6,536 bases of DNA from Acidimicrobiaceae bacterium (lineage in GTDB: Bacteria > Actinomycetota > Acidimicrobiia > Acidimicrobiales > Palsa-688). The first letter of the stretch is position 1, and each line of letters starts with the position of its first letter. Location of the stretch: positions 1 to 6,536 of the forward strand of contig JAUTXM010000265.1 of the NCBI GenBank assembly GCA_030838025.1, in the 5' to 3' direction. Both the position numbers and the translations under genes were made by a program. The notes beneath the pieces were generated by a model. That model was given only the letters and a program-made list of their open reading frames with translations, was not told the origin of the DNA and did no database searches. Positions 1 through 5,364 of the stretch are shown piece by piece.

Positions 1-123
1 CGGGAGCGATCTCCAACTCAGCGCGGAGCGGAGCCCTCGGCGGGCGACGACCTGACGGGTTCGGGGCGCAAGCGGGGGTGCGGATGACTACCGCCGCCGC
101 CGGCCTCGGCCCGCGGTCGGCGG

Positions 124-212
124 CTTGCGGCTTGCGGTCTGCGGCCTGCGGTCTGCGGCTTGCGACTTGCGACTTGCGACTTGCGGCTTGCGCTTGCGGC
201 CTGCGGCCTGCC
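124..212. repeat. 7-bp tandem repeat (about 12.5 copies of YYTGCGR)
   Basis: The stretch is built from consecutive heptamers of the form cttgcgg, tctgcgg, cctgcgg and cttgcga, phased every 7 bases from 124 to 186. There is one 6-base unit at 187-192, then further units to about 212. Seven is not a multiple of three, so any reading frame through it cycles through Leu/Arg/Ala/Cys combinations, and long open frames here are a by-product of the repeat. It ends about 20 bases before the probable start of the VOC gene, so it occupies the place where a promoter or leader would be expected. Copy number is probably variable by slippage (inference). Confidence 0.85.
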
Positions 213-232
213 GGCGGGTCCATCATGGAGGC

Positions 233-622
233 GTGCCCTCGATCGGTCTCGTCTGCCTCGTGATTCGCGACTACGACGAGGCCATCGGCTTCTACGTCCA
301 TTCCTTGGGCTTCGATCTGGTCGAGGACTCCGTTCTTGACGGCGGCACTCGGTGGGTGGTCGTCGCTCCGGCGGGGGCGGGAGGCGCGGCGTTGCTCCTC
401 GCCCGCGCCGCGACTACCGAACAGCTGGCGCGGGTGGGAGACCAGACCGGCGGCCGGGTCAGCCTGTTTCTCCACACCGACGACTTCGACCGCGACTTCG
501 AGAGGTTCGTTGCCGCCGGAGTGACGTTTCTCGAGGAACCTCGCCACGAGGCATATGGGACGGTCGCGGTCTTCGAGGATCTCTATGGCAACCGGTGGGA
601 CCTGATCGAGCAACGGATCTGA
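233..622 (+). CDS. VOC family protein (glyoxalase/bleomycin-resistance fold)
   Basis: A 129-residue single-domain vicinal oxygen chelate protein, normal length for the small dimeric members. The first beta-alpha-beta unit reads LVCLVIRDYDEAIGFYVHSLGF (residues 6-27 in two parts: LVCLVIRDYDEA then IGFYVHSLGF). It is followed by RWVVVAPAGA (40-49), LLLARAAT (54-61), the second-module strand VSLFLHTDDFDRDFE (76-90), and the terminal signature VAVFEDLYGNRWDLIE (111-126). H81 and E126 sit where metal ligands often occur. The first strand has no His, so metal use and substrate cannot be stated. The start is uncertain. GTG at 233 begins the conserved part, and GGAGG at 227-231 is only one base away, too close for a good ribosome site. 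Further upstream the frame runs into a 7-bp satellite, which argues against a longer protein. It appears to be a stand-alone cytoplasmic protein, with no partner gene adjacent. Confidence 0.88.
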   Translation: MPSIGLVCLVIRDYDEAIGFYVHSLGFDLVEDSVLDGGTRWVVVAPAGAGGAALLLARAATTEQLARVGDQTGGRVSLFLHTDDFDRDFERFVAAGVTFLEEPRHEAYGTVAVFEDLYGNRWDLIEQRI

Positions 623-982
623 TCCCGAGACATCAGATGGAGCGACCCGGGCCATCGCACCGACCGGCCGAGCTCCGGTCGTGCACGCCACCGACGCCGA
701 TACCGAGCAAGAATCCGTTGGTCCGGTCGGGTGCCGAACGGCGCGCGCGACCTCGCCCATGAGCTCGGCCGCCAGCATTGATTGAGCACGGACCTACCGC
801 CCCCGGCGGCGCCGGTTCCGCGTCCGCTGGTGGCGCATCCGCTTCCGCTGCGAAAAAGGACGAGACCGGCGACGTCTCTGACCAACCAGGTGGTTAGCGG
901 TCCCCAGACGGCACCTGTTGCTGGGTGATCGGGAGGCGGGCGCCCATGGACAGCGACCGTCTCGCGTCGGCCAGGGCGGGCC

Positions 983-1096
983 GGCTCCGGCGTTGCCCGG
1001 CTCCGGCGTTGGCCGGTTCCGGCATTGGCCGGCTTCGGCGTTGGCCGGCTTCGGCGTTGGCCGGGGCCGCCGCCGGGTCGGGCCGCCGCCGGGTCG
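983..1096. repeat. 16-bp minisatellite, two related repeat blocks
   Basis: Five head-to-tail 16-base units run from 983 to 1062. The last two, ggcttcggcgttggcc at 1031-1046 and 1047-1062, are identical, and the first three differ at one to three positions. After a 2-base spacer come two identical 16-base units, ggccgccgccgggtcg, at 1065-1080 and 1081-1096. The shared 16-base period suggests the second block diverged from, or was seeded by, the same slippage process. A 16-base period is incompatible with conserved coding in one frame, so this is non-coding repeat DNA. Confidence 0.88.
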
Positions 1097-1231
1097 GGCC
1101 GGCGCCAAGTGGAGGGTACGAACCCCAACTGCCCCGAAGTCTCGCCAGGAGATCGGCCCGAAACCACCCCGGATCGGGCCTTTGGCGGTTGATTTGGCAG
1201 CGGGCTCATGACCGGCTCTGAGCAAAATCTG

Positions 1232-1274
1232 AGGTTGCGAGGTCAAGGTGCAACCTGAACGAGAGTCGCTCGTT
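1232..1274. promoter_or_regulatory. Two adjacent inverted repeats upstream of a small exported-protein gene
   Basis: The first dyad is AGGTTGC (1232-1238) against GCAACCT (1250-1256), 7 perfect base pairs around an 11-base centre. Two bases later comes AACGAG (1258-1263) against CTCGTT (1269-1274), 6 perfect pairs around 5 bases. The pair ends 18 bases before the ATG at 1293 and 5 bases before the ribosome site at 1280-1285. Either a regulator operator followed by a leader hairpin, or two stacked hairpins in the 5' leader, would fit. No regulator gene is adjacent, so the role is inference. Confidence 0.45.
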
Positions 1275-1292
1275 GCATGAAAGGACAACCGC

Positions 1293-1679
1293 ATGAAGAA
1301 TCGCCTCGCAGCCATCGGGCTGGCTGTCGGCCTGGTGGGGGGTGGCGCCGCCGGTTTGTACCTGGGAATCGCCGGCACCGCTGGCGCTCAGACATCGCCT
1401 GCCACGCCGACGACAACCGCCACAACGGCGCCCGGGCAGGCGCCCGCCACGCCCAAGTCGAACGAGGACGCGACCCACGAGGCGGGCGAATCGGCACCGC
1501 AGGAAGCTGCCGAGAACTCGGGCCAGGCTCGCGGCCACGGTGGCCATCCCGGCGGCGGCTCCAATGAGGACCCGGCCCACGAGAAGTCGGAGAGCGCCGC
1601 TCGCGAGGCCGAGGAGAACGCTCACGCTGCGACACCAACTACGACCAGCCCGGCGACAACGGCTCCAGCAGCCGGCTGA
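1293..1679 (+). CDS. Small exported repeat protein, function unknown
   Basis: 128 residues. The ATG at 1293 has an AAAGGA ribosome site at 1280-1285 with a 7-base gap, which supports this start. Residues 1-32 form a signal peptide: MKNR, then a Gly/Ala/Leu core, and an AGA cleavage motif before Q33. The mature chain has a Thr/Pro/Ala linker (35-54), then two copies of an acidic amphipathic unit: S56-N75 and S90-N109. They match at about 14 of 20 positions and share SNED, HE, ES, EA and EN. A His/Gly loop, GHGGHPGGG (81-89), separates the copies. A second Thr/Pro/Ala tail (113-128) follows. The mature protein has no cysteine and no enzyme motif. It is probably secreted or wall-associated; helix pairing or metal binding by the His-rich loop is speculation. 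The gene is monocistronic and convergent with the HD-domain gene. Confidence 0.8.
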   Translation: MKNRLAAIGLAVGLVGGGAAGLYLGIAGTAGAQTSPATPTTTATTAPGQAPATPKSNEDATHEAGESAPQEAAENSGQARGHGGHPGGGSNEDPAHEKSESAAREAEENAHAATPTTTSPATTAPAAG

Positions 1680-1792
1680 TCGTGCCAAAGGCCTGGCGGC
1701 CTGGCGGTCCGTCGGCCGACGACCCGAGCGGGCCCCGGGTTCGGTCGATCGGCAGGGGTGGGCTCGACATTCACGCGCCGGGAAATCGGATC

Positions 1793-2611
1793 CTACGGCG
1801 CGATTCTCGCGGCAACGAGATCTACCCCCATCTTCCGCGCCACCCGAATGGCCTCGTCCGCGGTCAGTGTTTTGCACCACTCGCCACATGAATAGGGATC
1901 CTCGCCCAGCCCTGTGATGGCGTCGAGCATGTACGCGTTACCTACCTTCCACCGTCCGGCCGTGGTCTCGGGGTGGAGATATTCCGGCCAGGACCAACCA
2001 CCTCCCTCCCGGCCGTCCTCGTCCCAGCGCCATTGGCGCATGAGACCAATCGTAGATTTGTCGTTCAGGAAATACCGGTAGTGACCGTCGGGATGGCTGG
2101 CGATCGTCTCCGACACCCTTTCGTATGCCGACAAGTCATCAAGGAGCCGGCGGGCGGCGCCGTACTTCTCGCGCAGTCGGGCCGCTTGGGCCTCCGACAG
2201 CACGGCGAGGCGCGATTCATCGGAGTTGTCATCAATATCGGCGCGCTTGACCCGACGGGCAATCGGGTTCGGGGCCAACCTCCGTAAGAACGCTTCGTAC
2301 GACTCTTCTGGCAACCGGGTGAGCAGCACCACGACCTCGACGACTTTCTCTGGGCACCCGCGGGAGATCAGGTCCTCGGCGACCAATGGCGTGTCTTCCA
2401 GGACGTCGTGAAGGATCGCGGCCACGAGCGCCGCTTGCTCGTCGGGTCGGTCCACCCATTGGGGGTCGCCGATACGGGCCGCGAACCGCTCACTATCGGC
2501 CCGCAACCTCTCCATGACTCGAAGGGAATGTTCGATATACGGCCGGCCAGCCTTATCGGTAGCACCCGCATGGGCCATTCGAGCCAGCGAAATCGCCTGG
2601 TCGAGGGTCAT
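1793..2611 (-). CDS. HD-domain protein, MESH1/SpoT-like (p)ppGpp hydrolase, with C-terminal extension
   Basis: 272 residues on the minus strand. Residues 1-150 carry the HD phosphohydrolase pattern of the SpoT/MESH1 alarmone hydrolases. H28 lies in RPYIEHSLRV, H68-D69 and E72-D73 in ILHDVLEDT, and D125 and N129 in RADIDDNSDESRL. These correspond to the Mn-binding His, HD and Asp, the catalytic ED pair and the substrate-side Asn of MESH1-type enzymes. The expected reaction is removal of the 3' pyrophosphate from ppGpp, though activity on NADPH or another nucleotide is possible in this family. No synthetase, TGS or ACT domain is present, so it would be a stand-alone hydrolase. Residues about 160-272 are an extension I do not recognise, with Trp-rich WRWDEDG and WSWPEYLHPE, Cys 242 and 246, and a predicted terminal helix. 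The ATG at 2611 has only a weak GAGG about 11 bases upstream, but no other in-frame start lies nearby. The protein is probably cytoplasmic. Confidence 0.88.
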   Translation of the reverse strand: MTLDQAISLARMAHAGATDKAGRPYIEHSLRVMERLRADSERFAARIGDPQWVDRPDEQAALVAAILHDVLEDTPLVAEDLISRGCPEKVVEVVVLLTRLPEESYEAFLRRLAPNPIARRVKRADIDDNSDESRLAVLSEAQAARLREKYGAARRLLDDLSAYERVSETIASHPDGHYRYFLNDKSTIGLMRQWRWDEDGREGGGWSWPEYLHPETTAGRWKVGNAYMLDAITGLGEDPYSCGEWCKTLTADEAIRVARKMGVDLVAARIAP

Positions 2612-2681
2612 CTCACGAGGACCTCGGCCACGATCGAACCGGCCTCAGCCACAACGACCGCGGCCGCACCGGGATCGCCGC

Positions 2682-2725
2682 CGACATCACACGACATCAC
2701 AGCCGGGACCACCGCCGACATCACA
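2682..2725. repeat. Short CGACATCACA direct repeats
   Basis: CGACATCAC occurs at 2682-2690, 2692-2700 and 2716-2724, the last two followed by ACAGCCGG-like sequence. Part of the unit therefore repeats every 10 bases and part every 24. It lies upstream of the HD-domain gene and encodes the CDVGGGPGCDVV tail of the weak minus-strand ORF ending at 2687. This is a local slippage repeat; a regulator-binding role cannot be excluded. Confidence 0.5.
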
Positions 2726-2914
2726 GCCGGCGCTGCGCGGGGTCGCCGGTGTGGCAGCCGGGACCAGGGCCAGCGCGGCAGCCCACACTGTCGACCACGC
2801 AGTCTTCACGCCGGCCGCGGCCCTCAGGTCTGGGTCGAGGAAGGTCGCTGCCTGGGCTACATATCGGGAATGGATGAGCTCGGCGTGGCTCGGCTTCGTT
2901 GCGTACTCGGACAC
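2687..2914 (-). CDS. Possible small protein, function unknown
   Basis: A 75-codon frame from GTG at 2914, upstream of and on the same strand as the HD-domain gene, with 75 bases between them. It starts MSEYATKPSHAELIHSRY, has a moderately hydrophobic stretch TAWSTVWAAALALVPAA (38-54), and ends in a Gly/Cys tail encoded by the CGACATCAC repeat. Third codon positions are mostly G/C, similar to the neighbouring HD gene. An AGAGG lies about 10 bases upstream of the GTG, a loose ribosome site. I know of no family for it. It could be a single-pass membrane peptide or just an open frame in GC-rich DNA. The repeat-derived C-terminus counts against it. Confidence 0.22.
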   Translation of the reverse strand: MSEYATKPSHAELIHSRYVAQAATFLDPDLRAAAGVKTAWSTVWAAALALVPAATPATPRSAGCDVGGGPGCDVV

Positions 2915-3354
2915 GTTCGGCCCCCCTCTACCGGCGACGACTCGGCCTATCCTGTCACCGGAACACGCGTGCGTCGATCGACCGGCGTGACCGGACGAAC
3001 TGGAACGCGAACGTCGGCGCCGTACCCGCGTGCCGAGTTGTCCGGCGTTTCGTCGCCCCCACGAAAGACTGCACCGAGAAGGGCTGGTGGTCCAACTTGC
3101 ACCCGCCCGGCGTAACGTCGACGTTGGAACACTTTGGGCGTGGGAGCGTGCGGACAATCACGGCCCCAGCTGATACCGGGGTGAGGGTTCGGAGTCCTGG
3201 CCTGAGCATCTGGCACGACGACTTGATCGCCGTACTTCCCTCGGCGCCAGTCGTAGCGGGACTGCTCCTCGATGGCTGGAACCGTCTCGTCTTACCGAAG
3301 GGAAAGCTCGGCAGCTTCTTCACGCCGTGGCACGGTCTTCTGTACGGTTAGGTC

Positions 3355-3371
3355 CCCGAAGGTTTTTCGGG
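3355..3371 (+). terminator. Possible terminator hairpin
   Basis: CCCGAA (3355-3360) pairs perfectly with TTCGGG (3366-3371) around a 5-base loop. It begins 3 bases after the TAG at 3349-3351 of a doubtful plus-strand frame. No T-tract follows, which is common for terminators in high-GC actinobacteria but makes the call weak. If genuine, it gives slight support to that frame being a gene remnant. Confidence 0.25.
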
Positions 3372-3400
3372 CGCACTGGGGCGTCGACGACTGGATCGGT

Positions 3401-3474
3401 TGTCAGTTTGGCGGACTTTGGCAGTTTTGCCGTCCCAAATCCGGGAGAACTGACACAGCCGGCAGAACTGCCAA
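3401..3474. repeat. Compact cluster of interlocking inverted repeats
   Basis: TGTCAGTT (3401-3408) is perfectly complementary to AACTGACA (3448-3455). TTGGCAGTTTTGCC (3418-3431) is complementary to GGCAGAACTGCCAA (3461-3474) with one mismatch in 14. Each of GGCAGTTTTGCC (3420-3431) and GGCAGAACTGCC (3461-3472) is also nearly self-complementary. CAGTT recurs 18 bases apart on the left (3404 and 3422), and AACTG 18 bases apart on the right (3448 and 3466). The whole is a symmetric arrangement of about 74 bases. It could be a multi-site operator, a small mobile-element end or a structured RNA. No flanking gene explains it. Confidence 0.55.
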
Positions 3475-3756
3475 TCGGATCTGCCGCGTGGGCCGGTCGG
3501 GGCCGCCGTACCGAGCCACGGCAGCGCAAGCGCGGCCGGACGGCCACATTGTGGGTGCCCGATGAACCCGGAGAGGGGGCGGGGACCGCAATACGCAGTC
3601 GGTCGGGCTTCGGACGCAGCTGGTGGCGGATGTGGGAATCGCCCCAACGCGATCCGCTGGGCGTCGGCGACCGTTCCCGCCAAGCTCGGCGATCTGCCTG
3701 GGCGGCCACGCCGGGCCGGGCCGCCAATCGCGAACGCGCGAACTATCGGTGCGCAG

Positions 3757-3988
3757 AGGCGGGTCGCGGCGGATGAACCGGTCGTCGACCCGGCGCTCGC
3801 CGCGGCCACGATCGCTATCGGGCCGTCACCCTTGCGGCACGGAACGCGACGTCCCGCCGGCGGCTCGCCGTGGCGCCACGGTGGCCGACATCGCGGCCAC
3901 CGTGACCCTCTCGGCCGCCATCGCCAAGACGGGCGTCCGCAACCGTGCCGAGGCGGTGCGGGAGGCCGACGAGCGCGGGTGGCTGTAG
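3757..3988 (+). pseudogene. Decayed LuxR/NarL-type response regulator, C-terminal fragment
   Basis: The remnant reads in two frames. Codons 3757-3834 give RRVAADEPVVDPALAAATIAIGPSPL (linker, split here as RRVAADEPVVDP and ALAAATIAIGPSPL), typical of the segment after the receiver domain in DesR-like actinobacterial regulators. After 3834 the frame shifts, consistent with a net loss of two bases. It then continues as TERDV and RRGATVADIAATVTLS to 3913, then AAIAKTGVRNRAEAVREA and DERGWL, with stop TAG at 3986-3988. Relatives have about nine residues, of the form EGTVRNYLS, between TLS and AAIAKTG. Here that stretch, which carries the DNA-recognition helix, is missing without a frame change. 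No receiver domain can be found upstream in any frame. The protein cannot be a working DNA-binding regulator. No histidine kinase remains nearby. Confidence 0.8.
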
Positions 3989-4032
3989 TGCGTTTCCGGC
4001 GTGCTCCAATATCGCCCGGTCAAAAAGCAGAT

Positions 4033-4087
4033 GGGGGAAAATGCCTCCCACTTCGCTTGTTGACCGATTCGGGAGGTATTTTCCCCC
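4033..4087. repeat. Long inverted repeat (17-bp arms), possible terminator or small mobile palindrome
   Basis: GGGGGAAAATGCCTCCC (4033-4049) faces GGGAGGTATTTTCCCCC (4071-4087). Sixteen of 17 positions are Watson-Crick complementary, and the remaining G:T position would be a G-U pair in RNA. The loop is 21 bases (4050-4070). It lies 45 bases after the regulator pseudogene and 137 bases before the next gene. There is no T-tract after the right arm, so a standard terminator is uncertain. The A/T-rich core inside G/C-rich DNA and the very even arms also fit a dispersed palindromic repeat or MITE-like unit. Confidence 0.75.
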
Positions 4088-4224
4088 TCCTTCGATTTGG
4101 CCACCGTCTGGTGCGAACACGAACGGCAGTACAGTAGCGAACGCGGTCGCGTCCGTGATCGGCGTCGTGCTGTTGCTCCCAGTCCCCGGGCAACTCCGAC
4201 GGACTCGCAGGACAGAGGGACCAA

Positions 4225-4923
4225 ATGAAACGCTATTTCGGCGTATCCAAGGGCATTGCCGCCACGGTGACGGGCGTAGTCGCAATCGCAGCCATGCTCG
4301 CAATGACCATGCCGTCAGCACTCGCCGGCAGTCCTCTGGCGCCTACCGGTGACCAGCCGGCCACAGGGCATTGCGACCGAACAATGACGGGACGCAACAA
4401 CGCCGTGATCAATGTCCCCGCCCCCCGCACCTATTGCCTGGTGAATCTCAAGCAGATCGGCGCGGTCAACGTCGCCCCGGGCGCGGGGCTCTCCGTGACC
4501 GGCGGCTCGATCATCAATGGGGCGATCACGTTGGTCGCGGCCAAGGCATTTACGTTCTGCGCCAGCTCCACGAAGCAGGGCGCCATCAAATCCTCGAGAG
4601 GCGCCGGATTCATCCTCATCGGCAACGGCGGCGATGGCGTGGGGGCAACACGGTGCGGCGCCAACCACATCGACGGCGCCGTGACTCTGGCCGGCAACGG
4701 GGGCGGCGTCGAGGTCGGTGGCAACTCGATCGTCGGCGGGCTGACCGTCAGTGGGAACCTCGCGCCCAACCGCGGCATCCCGACGGAGGACAGTGCGACC
4801 GAGATCGAGGCCAATGTGGTCACCGGGTTGACGACGTGCGCCAACAACGACCCCGCTCCCGTCAACGATGGTCGAAAGAACACCTTCACCGGCGGTGTGA
4901 AGGGCCAGTGCGTCGGCCTTTAG
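4225..4923 (+). CDS. Exported six-cysteine repeat protein, probable beta-solenoid
   Basis: 232 residues. The ATG at 4225 has an AGAGGGA ribosome site at 4214-4220. Residues 1-34 are a signal peptide with a hydrophobic core at 11-29 and the cleavage motif ALA before G35. The mature protein is rich in Gly, Asn, Val and Thr. It repeats short strand-turn units such as VNVAPGAGLSVTGGSIINGA (81-100), GFILIGNGGDGVG (128-140), GAVTLAGNGGGVEVGGNSIV (151-170) and GGLTVSGN (171-178). It ends in ATEIEANVVTGLTTCANN, PAPVNDGRKNTFTG and GQC. Six cysteines (50, 71, 112, 144, 205, 229) allow three disulfides. The pattern matches exported actinobacterial proteins of unknown role and suggests a right-handed beta-helix. 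Surface adhesion or a wall-associated role is inference. No catalytic triad or sorting motif is visible. A TACAGT at 4130-4135 might be a -10 box but lacks a good -35. The gene appears monocistronic. Confidence 0.85.
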   Translation: MKRYFGVSKGIAATVTGVVAIAAMLAMTMPSALAGSPLAPTGDQPATGHCDRTMTGRNNAVINVPAPRTYCLVNLKQIGAVNVAPGAGLSVTGGSIINGAITLVAAKAFTFCASSTKQGAIKSSRGAGFILIGNGGDGVGATRCGANHIDGAVTLAGNGGGVEVGGNSIVGGLTVSGNLAPNRGIPTEDSATEIEANVVTGLTTCANNDPAPVNDGRKNTFTGGVKGQCVGL

Positions 4924-5080
4924 GCCGTTTGGGGGATTTGGCTCCGGTGCCTGACGGCACGTTTCCTAGCTCGTTGTGACTACTCCGGATAGTCAATTCG
5001 GGTTATGGACGGCGACGGCGCCACCCAGCAGAATCGGGCTCGACCAGTGATCAGCGTTGAGCCACCCAGGAGGATGAGCG

Positions 5081-5143
5081 ATGGCGCTACAATCGCATCG
5101 TGAACGCACGGGGCGGCGACCCGACGAACTGAGTTGCCGGTGA
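5081..5143 (+). CDS. Possible 20-codon leader peptide
   Basis: The ATG at 5081 is preceded by a consensus AGGAGG at 5068-5073 with a 7-base gap, the best ribosome site in the window. The frame encodes only MALQSHRERTGRRPDELSCR and stops at TGA 5141-5143. That stop overlaps a GTG at 5140-5142 in the GTGA arrangement typical of coupled genes. It may be a leader for the frame at 5140-5364, the front of a frameshifted gene, or coincidence. The peptide has no recognisable motif. Confidence 0.15.
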   Translation: MALQSHRERTGRRPDELSCR

Positions 5144-5364
5144 CCGATGCGAGCGAAAGTGCTGAGTCACTGAAGGGATCGTGCTTCCTCGTCGAGTGGC
5201 AGCTGTCTGATGGCGACCAGCCCGTGAGCGTGGGCATCGAGACCGACAACTCGGCCGGATCTCTTGGGACGTCGCGGCGAGACCAACCGGTCCCGTGGCG
5301 GTCGAGGTCTGTGGTGCCGAAGGCGTGGTCGCCACCGGCGGAACTCTTGGGATGGTTGGGGTAA
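5140..5364 (+). CDS. Possible short ORF or gene fragment, function unknown
   Basis: A 74-codon frame from GTG at 5140. The first 45 residues, including GSCFLVEWQLSDGDQPV and GIETDNSAGSLG, have an ordinary globular composition, and third positions are almost all G/C from codon 12 to 42. After that it turns Arg/Pro/Trp-rich and shadow-like. This suggests that only the front part is or was coding. No ribosome site precedes it, but its GTG overlaps the stop of a 20-codon frame with a strong one. I cannot name a family. It may be a truncated gene. Confidence 0.22.
   Translation: MTDASESAESLKGSCFLVEWQLSDGDQPVSVGIETDNSAGSLGTSRRDQPVPWRSRSVVPKAWSPPAELLGWLG

Larger units (their letters stand above)
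623..1292. other. Gene-poor intergenic region with minisatellite
   Basis: No open frame here looks like a protein. The long minus-strand frames are Arg/Pro/Gly-rich and pass through a 16-bp repeat, which shifts frame at every unit. What can be seen is the minisatellite at 983-1096 and two inverted repeats at 1232-1274 just before the next gene. No tRNA, rRNA or CRISPR structure was seen. I found no promoter with both boxes in good register. Confidence 0.6.
2915..3756. other. Region without a convincing gene
   Basis: Several frames are open but overlap on both strands and none has family motifs. The least unlikely is a plus-strand frame ending in TAG at 3349-3351. Its last 85 or so codons, including SIWHDDLIAVLPSAPVVAG and FFTPWHGLLYG, look more protein-like than the rest. 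The first part is Arg-rich and shadow-like, with no clear start or ribosome site. Local GC appears lower at about 3100-3400 than in the flanks. The region also contains a hairpin at 3355-3371 and a dyad cluster at 3401-3474. I read it as decayed or foreign DNA. Confidence 0.5.

Noticed and set aside
124..1096. Tandem repeats as a possible CRISPR array
   Set aside because: The units are 7 and 16 bases and directly adjacent, with no unique spacers and no cas genes.
583..1378. Two overlapping minus-strand frames (583-1209 and 794-1378)
   Set aside because: They pass through the 16-bp minisatellite, are Arg/Pro-rich, overlap real plus-strand genes at both ends, and have no motif.
1711..1742. Palindrome GTCGGCCGAC and a 5-bp ACCCG/CGGGT stem between convergent genes as a bidirectional terminator
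   Set aside because: The stems are short, there is no T-tract on either strand, and such palindromes are frequent in DNA this GC-rich.
1206..1889. Minus-strand 227-codon frame
   Set aside because: It is antisense to the small exported protein and runs into the HD gene. It is Arg/Gly-rich, as expected of an antisense frame of GC-rich DNA.
3320..3809. Overlapping frames on both strands (3320-3727 minus, 3327-3776 plus, 3348-3809 minus)
   Set aside because: Composition is Arg/Pro/Ala/Gly-rich with no family signature. They conflict with each other and with the regulator remnant.
3945..4352. Plus-strand frame containing a hydrophobic VANAVASVIGVVLLLPV stretch
   Set aside because: It crosses the long inverted repeat and the signal-peptide region of the gene at 4225 in another frame, and the rest is shadow-like.
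5088..5132. TACAAT as a -10 box for a leaderless GTG at 5100
   Set aside because: The resulting frame is only 10 codons and no -35 box lies at a suitable distance.
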